In this document: positions 1 through 12,654 of the stretch, in pieces
Layout of the letters: every line of letters begins with the position of its first letter
How positions within the stretch are numbered: position 1 is the first letter of the stretch
From: Amoebidium appalachense
Lineage: Eukaryota; Ichthyosporea
Direction of reading: 5' to 3'
NCBI GenBank assembly: GCA_963693365.1
Contig: CAVNZM010000008.1
Span: 10,168,001 to 10,232,000, forward strand
Length of the DNA: 64,000 nucleotides
Notes under the pieces: generated by a model
Told to the model about the DNA's origin: nothing
The model's input: the letters and a program-made list of their open reading frames with translations, nothing else
Databases searched by the model: none
Made by a program: the position numbers and the translations under genes

Positions 1-250
1 TGGGACTCTCTCTCCGGATTGCTATATCTACGTTCACTTTTACTAAATGAACGACTAGCATAAGCAATCACTCTATCCTGCCCCTCCTACACTTGATATA
101 ACACGGCCCCCTCAGCAACCTTACTTGCATCACACCGAACTTTAAACATCCCCCCCCCGGCCGAAAAATCAGGATGAACAAGCATACTCGAAGACTGCAA
201 AGCTAACTTAAGCTTTTCGAAAGCAGAAACAGCATCAACATTCCAATCTA
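1..250 (-). pseudogene. RNase H region remnant of the retrotransposon
   Basis: Reading the minus strand from about 250 to 1 gives a tether and then the beginning of RNase H. It includes VRCDASKVAEGAVLYQ, followed by an in-frame TAG and then RVIAYASRSFSKSERRY, which is the familiar 'PIAYASRxLxxxExxYxxxExE' block. The stop and the frameshift upstream show decay. It continues beyond the left edge. Confidence 0.7.
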
Positions 251-928
251 TTCTATTCTTCTTCTCCCCCCCGTCTGACTAGTTAACGGCAAAGCAAGCA
301 CTGGCATACTATAATCCTTAATATAACGACGAAGATAATTAGTTAAACCTAAAAATTGCCTTAGTTGAGTGACAGTCTGAGGACGGGGCCACTCAACTAT
401 GGCCCGGATTTTCTCCGGATCAGGGGAAAGGCCATTACTAGACACAATATGACCTAAAAACTTAACCTCCGGCACACCAATCACAGTCTTGCAACCGCTA
501 ATACGAAGACCAGACTCACCCAAAGCTAAAAATACTTTTTTACAATTATTAACTAACTCCTCAAATGACCTACCTTTAATTAAAACATCATCCAAATAAG
601 GGTGGCATACATCCAAATGAGGGTGGAGAATTTTATACATTACCCGGCACAACATACTATTAGCTGGAGAGGAGAGCAAACCCATCGGCACCACCTTGTA
701 CTGGAACAGCTGGTCACCCAGTGCAAAGGCAGTCTTCTCCTTGCTGCTCTCCTCCAACCTTATCTGCCAAAAAGCTGCTTTTAAATCAAGTTTAGCAAAG
801 TGAGTATAGCCGTGCAGCTGTGAAAGCTGCTCGTCTATGTTAGGGAGAGGCCATTGGTCTGCCTTAGTGATCCGATTCAGAGCCCTGTAATCGTTCACTA
901 GACGCCAAGACCCGTCGGGCTTCTCCAC
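248..928 (-). pseudogene. Reverse transcriptase domain of the retrotransposon
   Basis: A 226-codon frame with the classic Ty3/gypsy RT blocks in order. KPDGSWRLVNDYRALN comes near the start, followed by FAKLDLKAAFWQI (first catalytic Asp), FQYKVVPMGL, HPYLDDVLI (the YxDD box, here YLDD), VKFLGHIVS and RQFLGLTNYLRRYI. The frame ends in a G/C homopolymer near 260, and the tether/RNase H region continues in another frame. All three RT aspartates are present, but the protein is disconnected from its upstream and downstream parts. Confidence 0.85.
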
Positions 929-1650
929 GGACTCGAACTATGCTCCACATGACCCTTTTTTAACATATCACTCACTATTATTAGCGCATCCGACAATTTA
1001 TACTGCTCCATTCTATAGCTAGGCATCACTACCGGCCTATTATCACCTGTGTCGATCTGCATTTCAAACCCTTTAACGAAGCCTACTTCGTTATCATCGG
1101 CCAGAAATGCAAACCGAGTCCTATCAAATAACTTAGCTAGCAATTTTTTCTGTTCTACCGTCCAATCCCCCTCCTTCATACCAAACGGCAATACTAACTC
1201 CGGGTTACCCCCATCACAAGTGGATGCATCCTTATTCACCGGAGTGCCACTTAACATTGCACCTCCTGTATTACATCGGTGCTGCTCGGGGTGAGGTGGA
1301 GGTACCTCCGGATATAGGCGGTCACCCTTAGCACCCCCCCCTCCCCCCGGCACACCCATGCCCCCGGGCAATTCCTGATGAGTTAGTGCATGTATGTGGG
1401 GGGCCAGGTCTGTGGCCACCCTGCCCCCCACGGTGTTGGTTAACCCGTCAGATCCACGGGTTAGACCAACACCCTCCCCCCCTGCCTGCACATTCTCACA
1501 CCCGGGGTGACCCTCCTTCCTCTTGGGGGTCGGGGGAGTGGGACCGGTGCTGTCCCGGTCCCCCCCCCCCATCGTGTCGGGTGACATTTTGGTGGCTAAC
1601 GTTAAATAAAGTTGTTCCCCCTCCTCCTGAGTCACCCTTCGAGCCGGCAT
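898..1650 (-). pseudogene. Protease-RT connector and N-terminal RT edge
   Basis: A 250-codon frame whose first half is low-complexity Gly/Pro. Its last 90 codons resemble the region just before the Ty3/gypsy RT fingers: a hydrophobic segment, then VVMPSYRMEQYK and then KKGHVEHSSSPWRSP. The last of these matches the usual 'G-x-I-x-x-SxSPWxSP' entry into RT. Directly after SPWRSP the reading frame is lost: the expected short VVLV-type stretch is missing and the RT continues in another frame from about 928. This is a small deletion or frameshift, marking the copy as non-functional. Confidence 0.6.
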
Positions 1651-2458
1651 CCTCCTTTTGGGTAATAAGAGAGACCTCTATACTACCAATCTCATTAGTG
1701 AAACTACTGACGGAAACACCTGACCTAATCACTATAGGCTCGATGCCCGGATTCACTAATTCTATTTCTATTGTCTTATCCGGCCATACCCTACTAAGGG
1801 TCCATTGGGCCACCTCCTGAAATGGGGTTTTCGGAGTAAAAACCCCTAAATCCCCTATCCTAACATGATTGCCGGCCCGGACACGTACCGTTTGGCACTG
1901 ATAAGGCTCGATTACTACTTCAGCTACCGTTCTAGCACCAGACTGATAACCGTCGAGCCCATCATGGGTTTTAATTTTAACGCCGGACTGCAATTCTAAA
2001 ACATTCGTACGTTCAAACAAAGCATTCACATGTCTACGGAAAAATGGGGCTCCCAACAAAACACTTTGAGCTAAATCCTTAACCACATAACAAGCAACAT
2101 GCATAGCCTGGCCACCTATCTCACACGGCAACACACAAACACCTTCCACAGACATACTACTATTATTAGCACTACCTAAGGCTGTGCTAGAAGCATCTAA
2201 AATAGGAATTTCCCCCCCGGCCTGATTAAAACGACGAATAAACGAAGCATGCACACAATTAACCTGAGCCCCTCCATCGAGCAAAGCAACAGCCTTCAAC
2301 TTACCATCAGCTAACCATACGTCTATATAATGCCGGCTAAAACCAACTAAATCCTCCTCCAATTCAAGCAACACATCATCACTCACACCCAATCCCTGCC
2401 CACGAAGACTCACACCCTCGATACCTACGTGCAACATACCTACCTGTGGTGCCTGCAC
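1496..2458 (-). pseudogene. Retropepsin-like protease region of the retrotransposon
   Basis: A 320-codon frame between Gag and RT. Around residues 56-65 the sequence VALLDGGAQV matches the retropepsin active-site context (hydrophobic-hydrophobic-D-T/S-G-A), with Gly replacing the usual Thr/Ser. Around residue 135 the motif SVLLGAPFF fits the second conserved hydrophobic-Leu-Gly segment of aspartic proteases. The C-terminal part turns proline- and glycine-rich and ends out of frame with the RT, so it belongs to a broken pol. Whether the D-G-G change abolishes activity cannot be judged; it is seen directly in the sequence. Confidence 0.6.
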
Positions 2459-3026
2459 GGGTGGGGTGGGGTGTGTATGTGGTGTGGGTGGTGGTGGAGT
2501 GTGTGTGTGTGATGTGTGGGTGGGTGGTGTGTGTGTGTTTGGTGTATGTGTGGGTGTGTGTGTGGGTGTAGGTGTGTCTGCAACCGTCGTATGTTGTTGT
2601 GGTGGTGTGTTTCTACGTGTCTGTGCCTTCCCCCCCTTCCCCCTTTACTCGTGTGTGTCCCCCCCCCTCCCGGAAACAATGGCACAGAAACCCCCTCCGG
2701 TGTGGTTAGAACAAACACCGGGTTGGGACAAGAAACACTGAGACCATCCACTTGTGGCTGGGGAACCTCCCCCAACCACAAAACATTCACACCATTCATA
2801 CCTTTGGTAGAGTCACCCCACAAGTTGAACATTCATGCCATACCACCTCGACGCTGTCTTGAGGACCCACGACGATGCCCGGCTCCCACACGTATCGGGG
2901 CGGTGAGGGGGCAAAGGGAAGCTTAACCTGGGGTGGGGGAGGGTGAAGGTTCTCTGCAACCTGGGGGGGACCGATACTGTCCCCCCCCCCTCCCTCAGTG
3001 ACCCCAGCTTCCCCCTCCCCCGGAAC

Positions 3027-4361
3027 TCAATAGCTCTTGTAACTACGGCAATATGCAGCAGAGTGCCCTTGCCGGCCACAAAAGTAACATGCACCAAAGA
3101 AGGGGCCAGGGGGGACTTCAAAACCTTGGCGCAAAGCATAACCGGGAGCCCGGTCATGCTGGGGGGGCCCACCGTGTGCACCACGGCCCCCCCTTCCCCC
3201 CTGCCCCCCTCGGCCTCTCTCACCACCATTTCCACCCCTCCCTCTACCCTGCCCACCACCACGAGCAAGATAAGGGGCAAACCTCTCGGTGAACTGCTGC
3301 TGTTGTCCTCCACGTCCACCTCGGCCACGACCGCCGTGTCCACCCCGGTCGCCGCCACGGCCACCCCGGAAGCCGAAGCCCCCTCGGCCAGAGAAGACGG
3401 CCTGGGAGAGCTCGGCAACCTGCTTGACCAACATGGTGAGTGCATCTGGCTGTTCACCCTCTTTTTTCTCTTTTTCCCCCTTCGGTCCACTCTCCTTCTT
3501 TTTCTTGTCTACTTCCATCACCTCCTTTTTATCCCTCTTATTGAACTTCACCTCGTGCATGGCAAGCAAGTGGCGTTTAACATGCAACACCACCTCATCT
3601 ACATCATCATGCTCCCCAAACATGCGTGCAGTGTCTGTGTTTACAGAGAGAGCCTTACGAGCAAACTCGAATTTTTCCCTATCACTCACGTCCCCAGCTA
3701 ACTCACAAAGGTCTTCAAAGACCCGATATTCCCTCTCAAAGAATGCACGAGCTTCTACGGGGGACATATCTAAAGTGGGAAAGGTATACTTCCATTCTCT
3801 GAGCTGGGCCCGGAAGGTACGGCGCCGGTCGGCCGTCAGGTATCGGCCGACGAGCCGGGCCGTATACTCGAGCTCGTTTTCCGGCCGTGTGAAGGCCTCG
3901 AGCTCCCCGTCCACGTCGTCGGTGCTGTTCTCGTCCTCGTCGTCGGGGATGAATCGTGCGGCCAGACGTTTCTGGCCGAGTGTCCGGGACACCATCTCGT
4001 CCCTCCCCTCGTCGTACTGCTGCTCGTATATACGAGCCGTCACCTGGGGGGCCTGCTCGGCCCGGTACGGGTGCTCCTCCATCAGGGTGCATAAGTCGGC
4101 CATTGTTTTGTGGTCGATGCACTGTTTGATCATTAAGCACGAGGCCGCCACAGTGGGGGCCTTCTTTGTGTCTAACACTAGTGTGGGTGTGTTAGCTAGA
4201 AGTGTCCTAAGCCACCTAGGTATTTCCGAGTCGTGTTTGAGTGTAAAACTGAAAGCTGTGGTCTGTCTAACGTCTAGTGTATGGACCTGTGGTACCTGTG
4301 TGTGCAGGGAGCTATCCTCCGCTGCCAATGCGTAGAACATGTCTACGTTAAACTTAGCCAT
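3027..4361 (-). CDS. Gag-like polyprotein of the Ty3/gypsy-type element
   Basis: An open frame of 444 residues starting at ATG 4361. Residues 1 to about 300 are a mixed helical region with acidic stretches (for example around DDEDENSTDDVDGE), consistent with a capsid-like domain. A Lys/Glu-rich linker and a long Arg-Gly-Gly-rich tract of about 80 residues follow. Near the C-terminus is one zinc knuckle of form C-x2-C-x4-H-x4-C (CYFCGRQGHSAAYC), the retrotransposon Gag nucleocapsid motif. Function inferred: RNA binding and particle assembly. The frame is intact, unlike the pol region downstream. The RGG tract is encoded by G-rich sequence that could be length-unstable. Several antisense open frames over the same bases are shadows. 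Confidence 0.75.
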   Translation of the reverse strand: MAKFNVDMFYALAAEDSSLHTQVPQVHTLDVRQTTAFSFTLKHDSEIPRWLRTLLANTPTLVLDTKKAPTVAASCLMIKQCIDHKTMADLCTLMEEHPYRAEQAPQVTARIYEQQYDEGRDEMVSRTLGQKRLAARFIPDDEDENSTDDVDGELEAFTRPENELEYTARLVGRYLTADRRRTFRAQLREWKYTFPTLDMSPVEARAFFEREYRVFEDLCELAGDVSDREKFEFARKALSVNTDTARMFGEHDDVDEVVLHVKRHLLAMHEVKFNKRDKKEVMEVDKKKKESGPKGEKEKKEGEQPDALTMLVKQVAELSQAVFSGRGGFGFRGGRGGDRGGHGGRGRGGRGGQQQQFTERFAPYLARGGGQGRGRGGNGGERGRGGQGGRGGRGAHGGPPQHDRAPGYALRQGFEVPPGPFFGACYFCGRQGHSAAYCRSYKSY

Positions 4362-7300
4362 TGTGTGGTGTTCGGGTGGTTGTGTTTATGTTTTTTTTTT
4401 TTTTTTTTTTTTCTGTGTTTGAGGTGTAGCAACAGCCCAGAAGGAACTGTCACCGCGTTACCCTAGCGCGAAAAACCGCACTAAAAGAAAGGTGTACCTT
4501 GTCGTATCCTAATGTATGTGTACTAGAGACGCGGCACTCTACTAAGTGTACACACACGAAAAGGAACGAACGTGTACAGAAAAACGGCAAAGTTTATTCA
4601 GACCAGGCTCCGACGGGCAAACTTAGATCCGAACGGAATGAGTCTAAGTTACGACTGAGGCCATCAAGGCCGTGCCCTACAAGATCATCATCACCTGGCC
4701 CCCTACGATGCCACATTCCATTAACATTCCGATCTACTTTTATCGTGCGCCTGCACGAGCTAAGTCGATCTACTCAACTAATATATTTATCCATGTCTCA
4801 CCCCTCTCCCTTCCCCTAGTGGCACCGCAGAGTCTAATTCTACATTTCATACTATCTCCCTCCCCCCTCCCTCCCCCCTTTCCTCTGTCATCGAAATATA
4901 TAAATACGTTTGGCAGCATACACTATCAAAACTTGCCAATATTTACAAAAGGGCTTCTGCCCGAACAATCACATTCCTAAGTCCTCCTACGATCTATCCT
5001 ACACCCTAATTAGAATTCTATTGGTCGGCTGTCCCAGCTGACGTGGTCCTGCCCTGCGCCGGCAGAGGCAAGATGATGCACGCAGCTGCACAGCTATCTT
5101 GAGGCCCCGGACTTGATCTTGATGATCTGTGGACCCGGGCCACCCCCCCCCCCCCCCCCCCCCGATCTCGATCGTAGACTTAGACTGATCTGCTGAGACG
5201 GATTAGTATACGTCAATGAGCACAATTAGCACGTTGCTAGTGAAGCTCGTCATTGGTACAGTTTTGGCTCAAACATATAACTATCATATATGAATATGAC
5301 AGTAAACAAAAGCTCTATGCACTCGAGTGAGTGTTGAAACAATTATTCAATTGCTCAGAAATTTTCTCTAACAGACATTGCTAGCCGGGAGTACCAGTGT
5401 ACTCCAACAGGGGCATGCCCCTATATCTCTATATTTCCTAAATTCTTTTTCGTGGCCTGCAAGCTGTTGATTGGGTCGCGGGAGCAGGTCTTCCACATGT
5501 AAGATGCTGATGTAGACGTCATGCCTGTACGTACGTACGCGTAGCTGGCGCGACGCTAGCGCTACGCACAACGGTAGTGTCGTGGAGCTCAATATTATAC
5601 CCTAAGTTGCTTCTATAAAGAAAATGAAGCCAGTAAAGGTGTTTGCATTATATGTGTGGATTTCGTCCGCAACCTTCAAGGTTTGCCCAATTGCACGTGG
5701 CTTGCAACGAAATCTTATAGAGGGAAAACTATCTTGACCGAGGCATTTGCCAACGATACATAAATGGCCCAGCGCTGCAAATGAGGGAACATAGTATACA
5801 TATACCTCTGTATACCTCGTACGTAAAGTACAAAACTCTCCCGTGTCATACGTACATCCCTACGTACATGTTGCAAACGTCTACGTATACGTATATACAG
5901 TATGGATGCGCTAGCCTGTCCGGGGCGAATCGGCCCCTACCAACCGAGGCCTGGGCATGGGAACGTGTACTGAGCGAGATCAGCCTGGAGAAAGCTAGCC
6001 GTGATAGTGGACAAATCCGACAAGAGACTGCCAGTTTCACGGCAGTCTAAGGCGTCTTTAGTTGCAAAAAACCTCACCCATAATAGTTACATGTGGTAAT
6101 GCTATAAATATTTTTATACATTTATTTTTTGTATAAAAATAATGAGCAGTTTACGCTATATAATGGGACAACCACGAAAAGCAGGCAACAAACAAATTGG
6201 CCGCATTCGCGTTACGTACTCTGATGACCAATGATATTGGCGCCTTACACGAGCACACGAACTCGCCAATGCCGAAACGGCTTCCTTCTCCGGTTGTCTG
6301 AAATCTCTGTGCTATATGAAAACCATGTTTTCTTTTTTTGGTTTTTTCTCACGGATTTACAGAAGTCCTTTGGGGTTTATAACAGTTGTTTCCGCATGAC
6401 GGTAAAGTTACGTGTGCGATTGCTTCTGGATGCTCAATAGGATAGCTTCAACACTCAATAGATGGGACCCTCAAATGGACGTGAGTGCATGCATGCATTT
6501 GGCATCTTTTGTATCAGTCTTATCAGCGATGCAAAGGTGTACTTTTTTGCCTCCCGTGCTCTTCAGTCACGTTATCCCAAGGCTGCGCAGCTGAAAAGAC
6601 GGTTTACTTTATTTTCACCGGTGCTCCGCCAGTTTTCCGGATCATTTCGCGGACTTGACCTCGCTTGAGGTATACGCCTACAGGCGCATGTAGGCCGTCG
6701 CTCTGGTCAAAACAAGTTGGGATCCCATCGACAAACTCACATGGCAAGCTCATCGCGATCTATCCCTGGAAAAAGCCGATAAAACCGACCAATCTGGATC
6801 GCTCGAAGTCTGGGAACATTTTTGTTCCCATCATCGATTGCGCTCGGATTCCTAGGGTTAATAATAGAGATATCGCCAAAAAAAAAAATTATATCCCTGT
6901 GATCCCCGTGGCGAGAGCTATCCAAAACTGCAACTATCATGTCCGCAGCGCGATCGCTGCCTCCTGGATCTAGAGGGGTCAATCTACGATGTCCGACACC
7001 ATACTCAACTGAGAACAGCTATACCTAGCCTAGGGGTCAAGGCCTACAACGACTCATCCCAAACAATAAAGTATATACTTAACGGTAAAAAGATAAACAC
7101 TAAAACTTATTTTTCTTAATGACTTATTAAGTATATTCACTGTGATAATCTCACAAAAATCCAAAAAACGGCCATCACACTGCACAGGACCCACGGTGAA
7201 CTTTCGAAAGAGAATTGTTTGCCTCGCTCACTGCTTCTGTACTTCTGATTGGTTCTCTCTTTAAGCGATGTACATTCCAGGTTGATTGCGCAACCCTCCA

Positions 7301-8145
7301 AGGGGGTCAGCTGCAGCTGGGGCCGAATTCGAAGGGGGACTCCGTCGTTTTTGGCCTCAATCAATATTAGTATTTTGCAACGTTTGAAACACGAAGGCAA
7401 CCGGTAAAAGAGGACAACTTACTGTAGCTGTCGTATAAATTAAAACTCGAGGAACATTACAACTATCAGGCCGCTGTTGCTGTGTCTCAACTAGTTTTGC
7501 CAGCTGAGGTGCACATGTAAATTCTGTTAGCCACTCGTGCACTGGTGCACTGTTTCTATGCACGCACACACGTGTCTAAAGTGTCAAAAGCACTGAACGT
7601 CCGAGTACATCGCAGTTGAAGAGCGTCAGCTCGTAGACAAATATGTCACATGCAAAGCGACCCTTAGCGCCCCAGCACACATATGCGTTGGGGTGTGTCA
7701 GGTGCACTTGTCAGCTGTCATGCCTTCCGGGGGATCAGGACTCAGCAAAATGCACTTGGGACGTCAGCACACGATAGCTGCCAGCATATGACACCGACAT
7801 ACAAAAAGCGATTCAGGACAGCAAACTGTCATTTCTGCACGTTTTTTTTTTTTGCGTGTGTAGTTTGCCTACGGTTTCACTCCTTGCGTTTGTCCAACTC
7901 TCAGTCGAAAAAGGCCAGTCAGAATTTGACACCACTAAATAGGTTTTCTACCCTCAAGACTATCATTCACACAACAAAAAGGCAAAAAAAAGACAATTTG
8001 CAAACATTGAACAGGCCATACATCCATGTTTTTTTCACTCGACGTCGCAGCACAGTCCGAAAGTGGGGGCAAAGTAGGGCGCCAGGTCGCGCACGTTCTT
8101 GCCAACCAACTCGTAGACGACAGTTTTGGTGTGCAGCAACAGACC
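4362..8145. other. Region with no supported gene
   Basis: About 3.8 kb between the retrotransposon and the BAP31-like gene. Only short unrelated open frames occur, none with a recognisable domain. It holds a T run (4391-4411), a C run (about 5142-5163), AT-rich stretches and scattered unique-looking DNA. The retrotransposon 5' LTR should lie in the first part, but no partner copy is present to recognise it. The last 100 bases or so before 8146 are probably the 5' UTR or promoter of the BAP31-like gene. Confidence 0.5.
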
Positions 8146-8266
8146 ATGTGGGTGTTTCTGTTCTACGGCCTGGTGGCCGAGTGTGCTCTCCTCTACCTGT
8201 TGCTGCTGGGCCCCACACGCACCCCCATGTACTCCCTCTTCAAGCACGTGCCTCGTGAGTACCTTC

Positions 8267-8321
<55 letters not shown>

Positions 8322-8522
8322 TCCTCCTCCTCCTCCTCCTCCCCCTCTTCTCCTTCCCAGGCGCACAATTCATGTTTGACATTGAGCCAATATATAATGA
8401 TTCTCGAGCGATATTTAGTTTGAAACCCGCGGGGAGACCTTGCAGGGGAAGGAGAAAGTATATAGAAGAGGGGGGGGGGGGGGGGGGGGATATGCAACAA
8501 TCAACATTAGTCAGATTGGACT

Positions 8523-8568
<46 letters not shown>

Positions 8569-9089
8569 GTGGGAGGGGGGGAGGGGGGGGGGGGGGGGGG
8601 GGGGGGAGGGGGAGGGAAGGTTCGGCTGCTACATTTTTGTTCCGAACTGTTGCATTGCTATTCCGAATTACATAGAAGAAAAAGAAAAAGAGAAGTGAAA
8701 AGAAAAGAAAACGGGAAAGTTTTGATGTGATAGGTGGCAAAAATCATTCTGCAGAGCTCTGTTTATGAGAAGAAACTGCTGAGTAAGAACTTTGCGGGCC
8801 ACATCAATGAACTTGCAACGGTTTCTCATACCACCCTTTTCATCTTCTTCTCCCCCCTCCCCCCCCCCCCCTCTCCCCCCTAAGCTTCCCCTCATGATCC
8901 CTCCCCCCCTTTCTCCCCCTCCCCCCCCCCCCCTCCCCCCCACCCCTTCTCCCCCCCCCCCCCTCCCCCCCTCCCCCCCCCCCACCCCCACCCTTCCTTG
9001 TAGTGAGCTACCGCACACTGAGGCCCTACATGTTGACCGTCGGTGCGCTGGTGGTGCTGCTCTTTGGTGGTGAGTTGATGTGCACTTTT

Positions 9090-9122
<33 letters not shown>

Positions 9123-9502
9123 AGGTGCTCCTTCACTCCCGTGGACCCTCCCTCGTTTATCTATTTAAAATTTGGCTTCTGAGAGCACTCGGGGGATAGG
9201 TGAGTGAGAAGGGCAGGGGGAAGGGTTGTAGGTTAGGCCAATAGGTTCGTCTGACTTGGCGGGGAGAGGGTGACCGCTATCATACTGAACCATTAAGGTT
9301 GAAAATGTGATTTATGGGCAAATTCAGGAAATGACATGTTTTTTTTTTGCGGGTCACCTGGGGAGAGGGGGGGGAGAGGGGGGGAGGGGACCTTTTTTTT
9401 TTTGGCAATATAGTTTGTACCGAGTACCTGAGTCAAGTCTTAGTGGCCGGGCCACTAACATCACACCAAGATTCCTTTAGTTGCCAACACCGTGTATAAC
9501 AA

Positions 9503-9534
<32 letters not shown>

Positions 9535-9731
9535 TTTCTCCCCCAGCTGCCATGCGTTCGATGTGGTGGGCAGCCCAGCAGTTGGACAGTTTGGACCCAA
9601 ATGCCGCCTCCTACCGCGACACCTCCCAGGTTATAACCCTTCCCCCCTTCCCCCTCCCCGCCACCACCCCCCCTCAACACACACACAAACCCCCACCCCC
9701 ACCCCAAACCCACCCCACCCATCCACGCCGC

Positions 9732-9804
<73 letters not shown>

Positions 9805-10032
9805 GAGAGACGGAGAGAGAGATCGAGATCGAGGGAGATTTGAGGAAACGAAGTCAACGAACAAACAAGAGGGATTATCACAACTGAACCACCAAGTATT
9901 TGCCCCATTTGCCCCACACCACACATGCACGTGGCCACTCACACCCTTTCTGTGCAGGAGCTTCGCATGCGCAAGTGGCTGGCTGAGAGGAACAGCTACC
10001 TCTCATTCTTCTGCATGTACCTCTACGGGTAT

Positions 10033-10068
<36 letters not shown>

Positions 10069-10476
10069 AACCCAAAATGATCATACACAGACACAAAAAA
10101 TAAAATAAAAGAAAGAAAGAAAAGAAAAGAATAGAAAATTGGGGGAAAAGGGATTCCCCCATATGCATGTTGTCACTTGGCGCTTCTTTAGGACGCTGGC
10201 TATGCGACCAATGGGGGCACTCCTGTGTCAACCCCATGGTCTTACCAACCCTCGATTTTACAATGTCCAAAATACGGGTTACTCGACCAGCACACATATC
10301 CGTCGACCCCAGATACCCATACAGTGTGACAACAACAACCCCCCCCCCCCCTCCCCCCCCCCCCCCCCCCCCGTCGTCGGTTGTAATAGCTCCGCCTCCC
10401 CTCTGTCCCCCCCCCCCCCCCCCCCCAAAAAAAAAAAAAAAAAAAGAAAAAAAAGATAAAGAAAAAGAAAGTCCGA

Positions 10477-10509
<33 letters not shown>

Positions 10510-10721
10510 CTCCCGCTGCGACGCCCCTTTCCACACAACCACGCCATTTTCCCTCTTCCTTCTTCGGAATCATTGGTTAAGGCGCGCATTTCACCTTGCA
10601 ACATATGTCTATGGATAGCCTATGGTGTCGGAGTACAGATGCCGTCCGCCTCAAAACGTGGTTGCGGTGCATATTAAAGTTTTTGCATGGCCGCTATCAT
10701 ACTCTTAATTGGCACGGGGCC

Positions 10722-10754
<33 letters not shown>

Positions 10755-11175
10755 GAGGGAGACATGGGAGTGGAAGGTTGGGGTGTGTGTGGAGGGGAGA
10801 GGGGGGAGTGGGGGCCGGGGGGGGAGGGGGGGTCTGAGGGGGGACGGGGGAGACATGGGGAGGGGAGGTTTGGGGTGTGTGTACACGTATTGAGGGGGAG
10901 AAGGGGGGGGGGGGGGGGGAGGGGCATGAGTATGCATGATCCAGCAAAGTTTATAGGTCAGTCCGCTATTATGACATCCCAAAATTTGGCTGCTGTGCAT
11001 ATTTTTAAAAATTAACGGACTCGGCCGCTAGTGTACTCTTATTGGCGGGTATTCGTAATATTAATGGTGAACGATATCTGTAGACCGTATTTAATTAGTA
11101 TTAATTAGAGTCGGCACAGTGACTTTCCTTGAGTCGTTGCCCTTTTTCTTTCCCTTTTTGCAGCACGTCATAACC

Positions 11176-11212
<37 letters not shown>

Positions 11213-12004
11213 TTTTTCCTTACCACACACCATAGTGCCATAGTGCTTGCGTTCAACCGTGCCGGTGAGAAACGCGAGGAAGAGAAGAAGGCAACGGAGG
11301 TAACATCACCTTCCTACTCCCCCCCCCCCCCCCCCCCCTCCCCCCCACTACACACATGCCAGAAAATAACATACCGGGGATGTACTAGTTTTACAACCAT
11401 TAGAGCTAGGCACATTATATGATGACTGGAAGTATATAGCCTGAGCTATTTCCCCAAGCTTTGTACTGCATTTCTTTCTTTTTGTGCGGGTTTGAGCCGT
11501 TGATATTGCACGTTCATTTTCTTTCGTCGACTGTTTAAAAGTGTCTCAAATGATTTCAGTGTTATAAAAACAAAGGTGCGCTCGAGCTTACTCAGTCGTT
11601 TTTGTATACCCCGAGGTTATTTGAAAGATGTTTTTGAAAGGCGAATGCACCGTGGCACCAATATATTGGTACAAATACCCACCTCTACTTTCACGTCTCC
11701 TGCCGTTGTCTTACTTAAGCCCCTGTTCCAGCAGGAGATAGCTACAGCCGAGACCACCACCACCCAGCCCAAGGAGGCAGAAAAGAGCACAGAGGAGCAC
11801 ACCGGCAAAGAAACAAAGTTCATGGAGGGAGCTAAGAACATCATTTTGGGCGTGGTTGAGGGGGCAAAGGAAAGCATGGGTGTGGGAGCTGAGGGGCTGC
11901 CTGCACCTGGAGAGTATGATGTGGGGGCTGGCTTGGTTCCTGGAAAGGGGGGGTCTACAGTGATGGATGAACAGAAGGCAATGGCAATGAAGAAAGAGGA
12001 GTAG
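8146..12004 (+). CDS. BAP31-like ER membrane protein (6 exons)
   Basis: Exons read at 8146-8254, 9004-9069, 9547-9629, 9958-10028, 11236-11299 and 11732-12004. All junctions are GT/AG and phases match throughout, giving 666 nt (221 residues). The product has three hydrophobic segments: exon 1 (FYGLVAECALLYLLLLG), exon 2 (YMLTVGALVVLLFG) and the exon 4/5 join (YLSFFCMYLYGAIVLAF). The RKWLAERNSYLSFF stretch before the third segment parallels 'FRAQRNLYI' of BAP31. A charged cytoplasmic tail follows and ends KKEE, the dilysine ER-retrieval signal found at the same place in animal BAP31 (246 residues in human). Known family role: ER cargo-receptor/quality control. Introns are loaded with poly-C, poly-C/poly-A and G/T runs. 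The start is the first ATG before the first membrane segment; a 5' non-coding exon cannot be excluded. The tail is shorter and less coiled than in vertebrate BAP31. Confidence 0.82.
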
Positions 12005-12056
12005 TGTGTATTGGGACCGGTGTTTATACGTGTATGGATGACTGTATTGGGGGGAG

Positions 12057-12101
<45 letters not shown>

Positions 12102-12582
12102 GAAGGATGTATGCCGTAACATCGGAAACTCAACGAAAATTTATGGGAAAAGTTTCTTGTCGCCTGGATATGCACACTATTGAGGTAGTCAATGAACAGG
12201 TATGTACATGGCAAGTGCAGTGTCTGACATTGCCGGCACGAGTATTTCGACCTATTTCTTTTATCACAATAAAGTATATTACGTCGTATAATGTATTGAG
12301 GGCGACAAAGATGTGTTTCATGTGAGAGGAATTAAGATGGAGGGAGGGAGGGAGGGAGGGGGAAAGGGAGTAAGAGGGACCTAGAGAAATTCGTGTGAGT
12401 TGGAAGTACATTGTGCGCACGCACGTGCAAAAGCTTTTTTGTAGTGGAGTGGGCGTCTGCTATCCACAGATTTATTTTCAAGTGAGAAAGCAAGAGCAAG
12501 TTCTGTGTGAATCAGGAAGTCTCTGGAAAGAAGAAAGGGAACTGGTAGGGTGTGCAGGGAGGTGGGGAGGAGAAGGGTTAGT

Positions 12583-12654
<72 letters not shown>

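Larger units (their letters stand above)
1..4361 (-). mobile_element. Degenerate Ty3/gypsy-type retrotransposon, truncated by window edge
   Basis: On the minus strand, in order: a Gag with a CCHC knuckle (from 4361), a retropepsin-like region, a connector, a reverse transcriptase and the start of RNase H running off base 1. This gag-PR-RT-RH order is that of Ty3/gypsy elements. The copy is broken. The connector and RT lie in different frames around 900-950, the RT frame fails in a G/C run near 260, and the RNase H remnant has an in-frame stop near base 90. No LTR, primer-binding site or integrase is visible here; integrase would lie left of the window. A T run of about 21 bases sits just upstream of gag (4391-4411). 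Confidence 0.85.

Noticed and set aside
3289-4335. 348-codon plus-strand frame
   Set aside because: Antisense of the Gag frame; Ser/Pro-rich with no domain.
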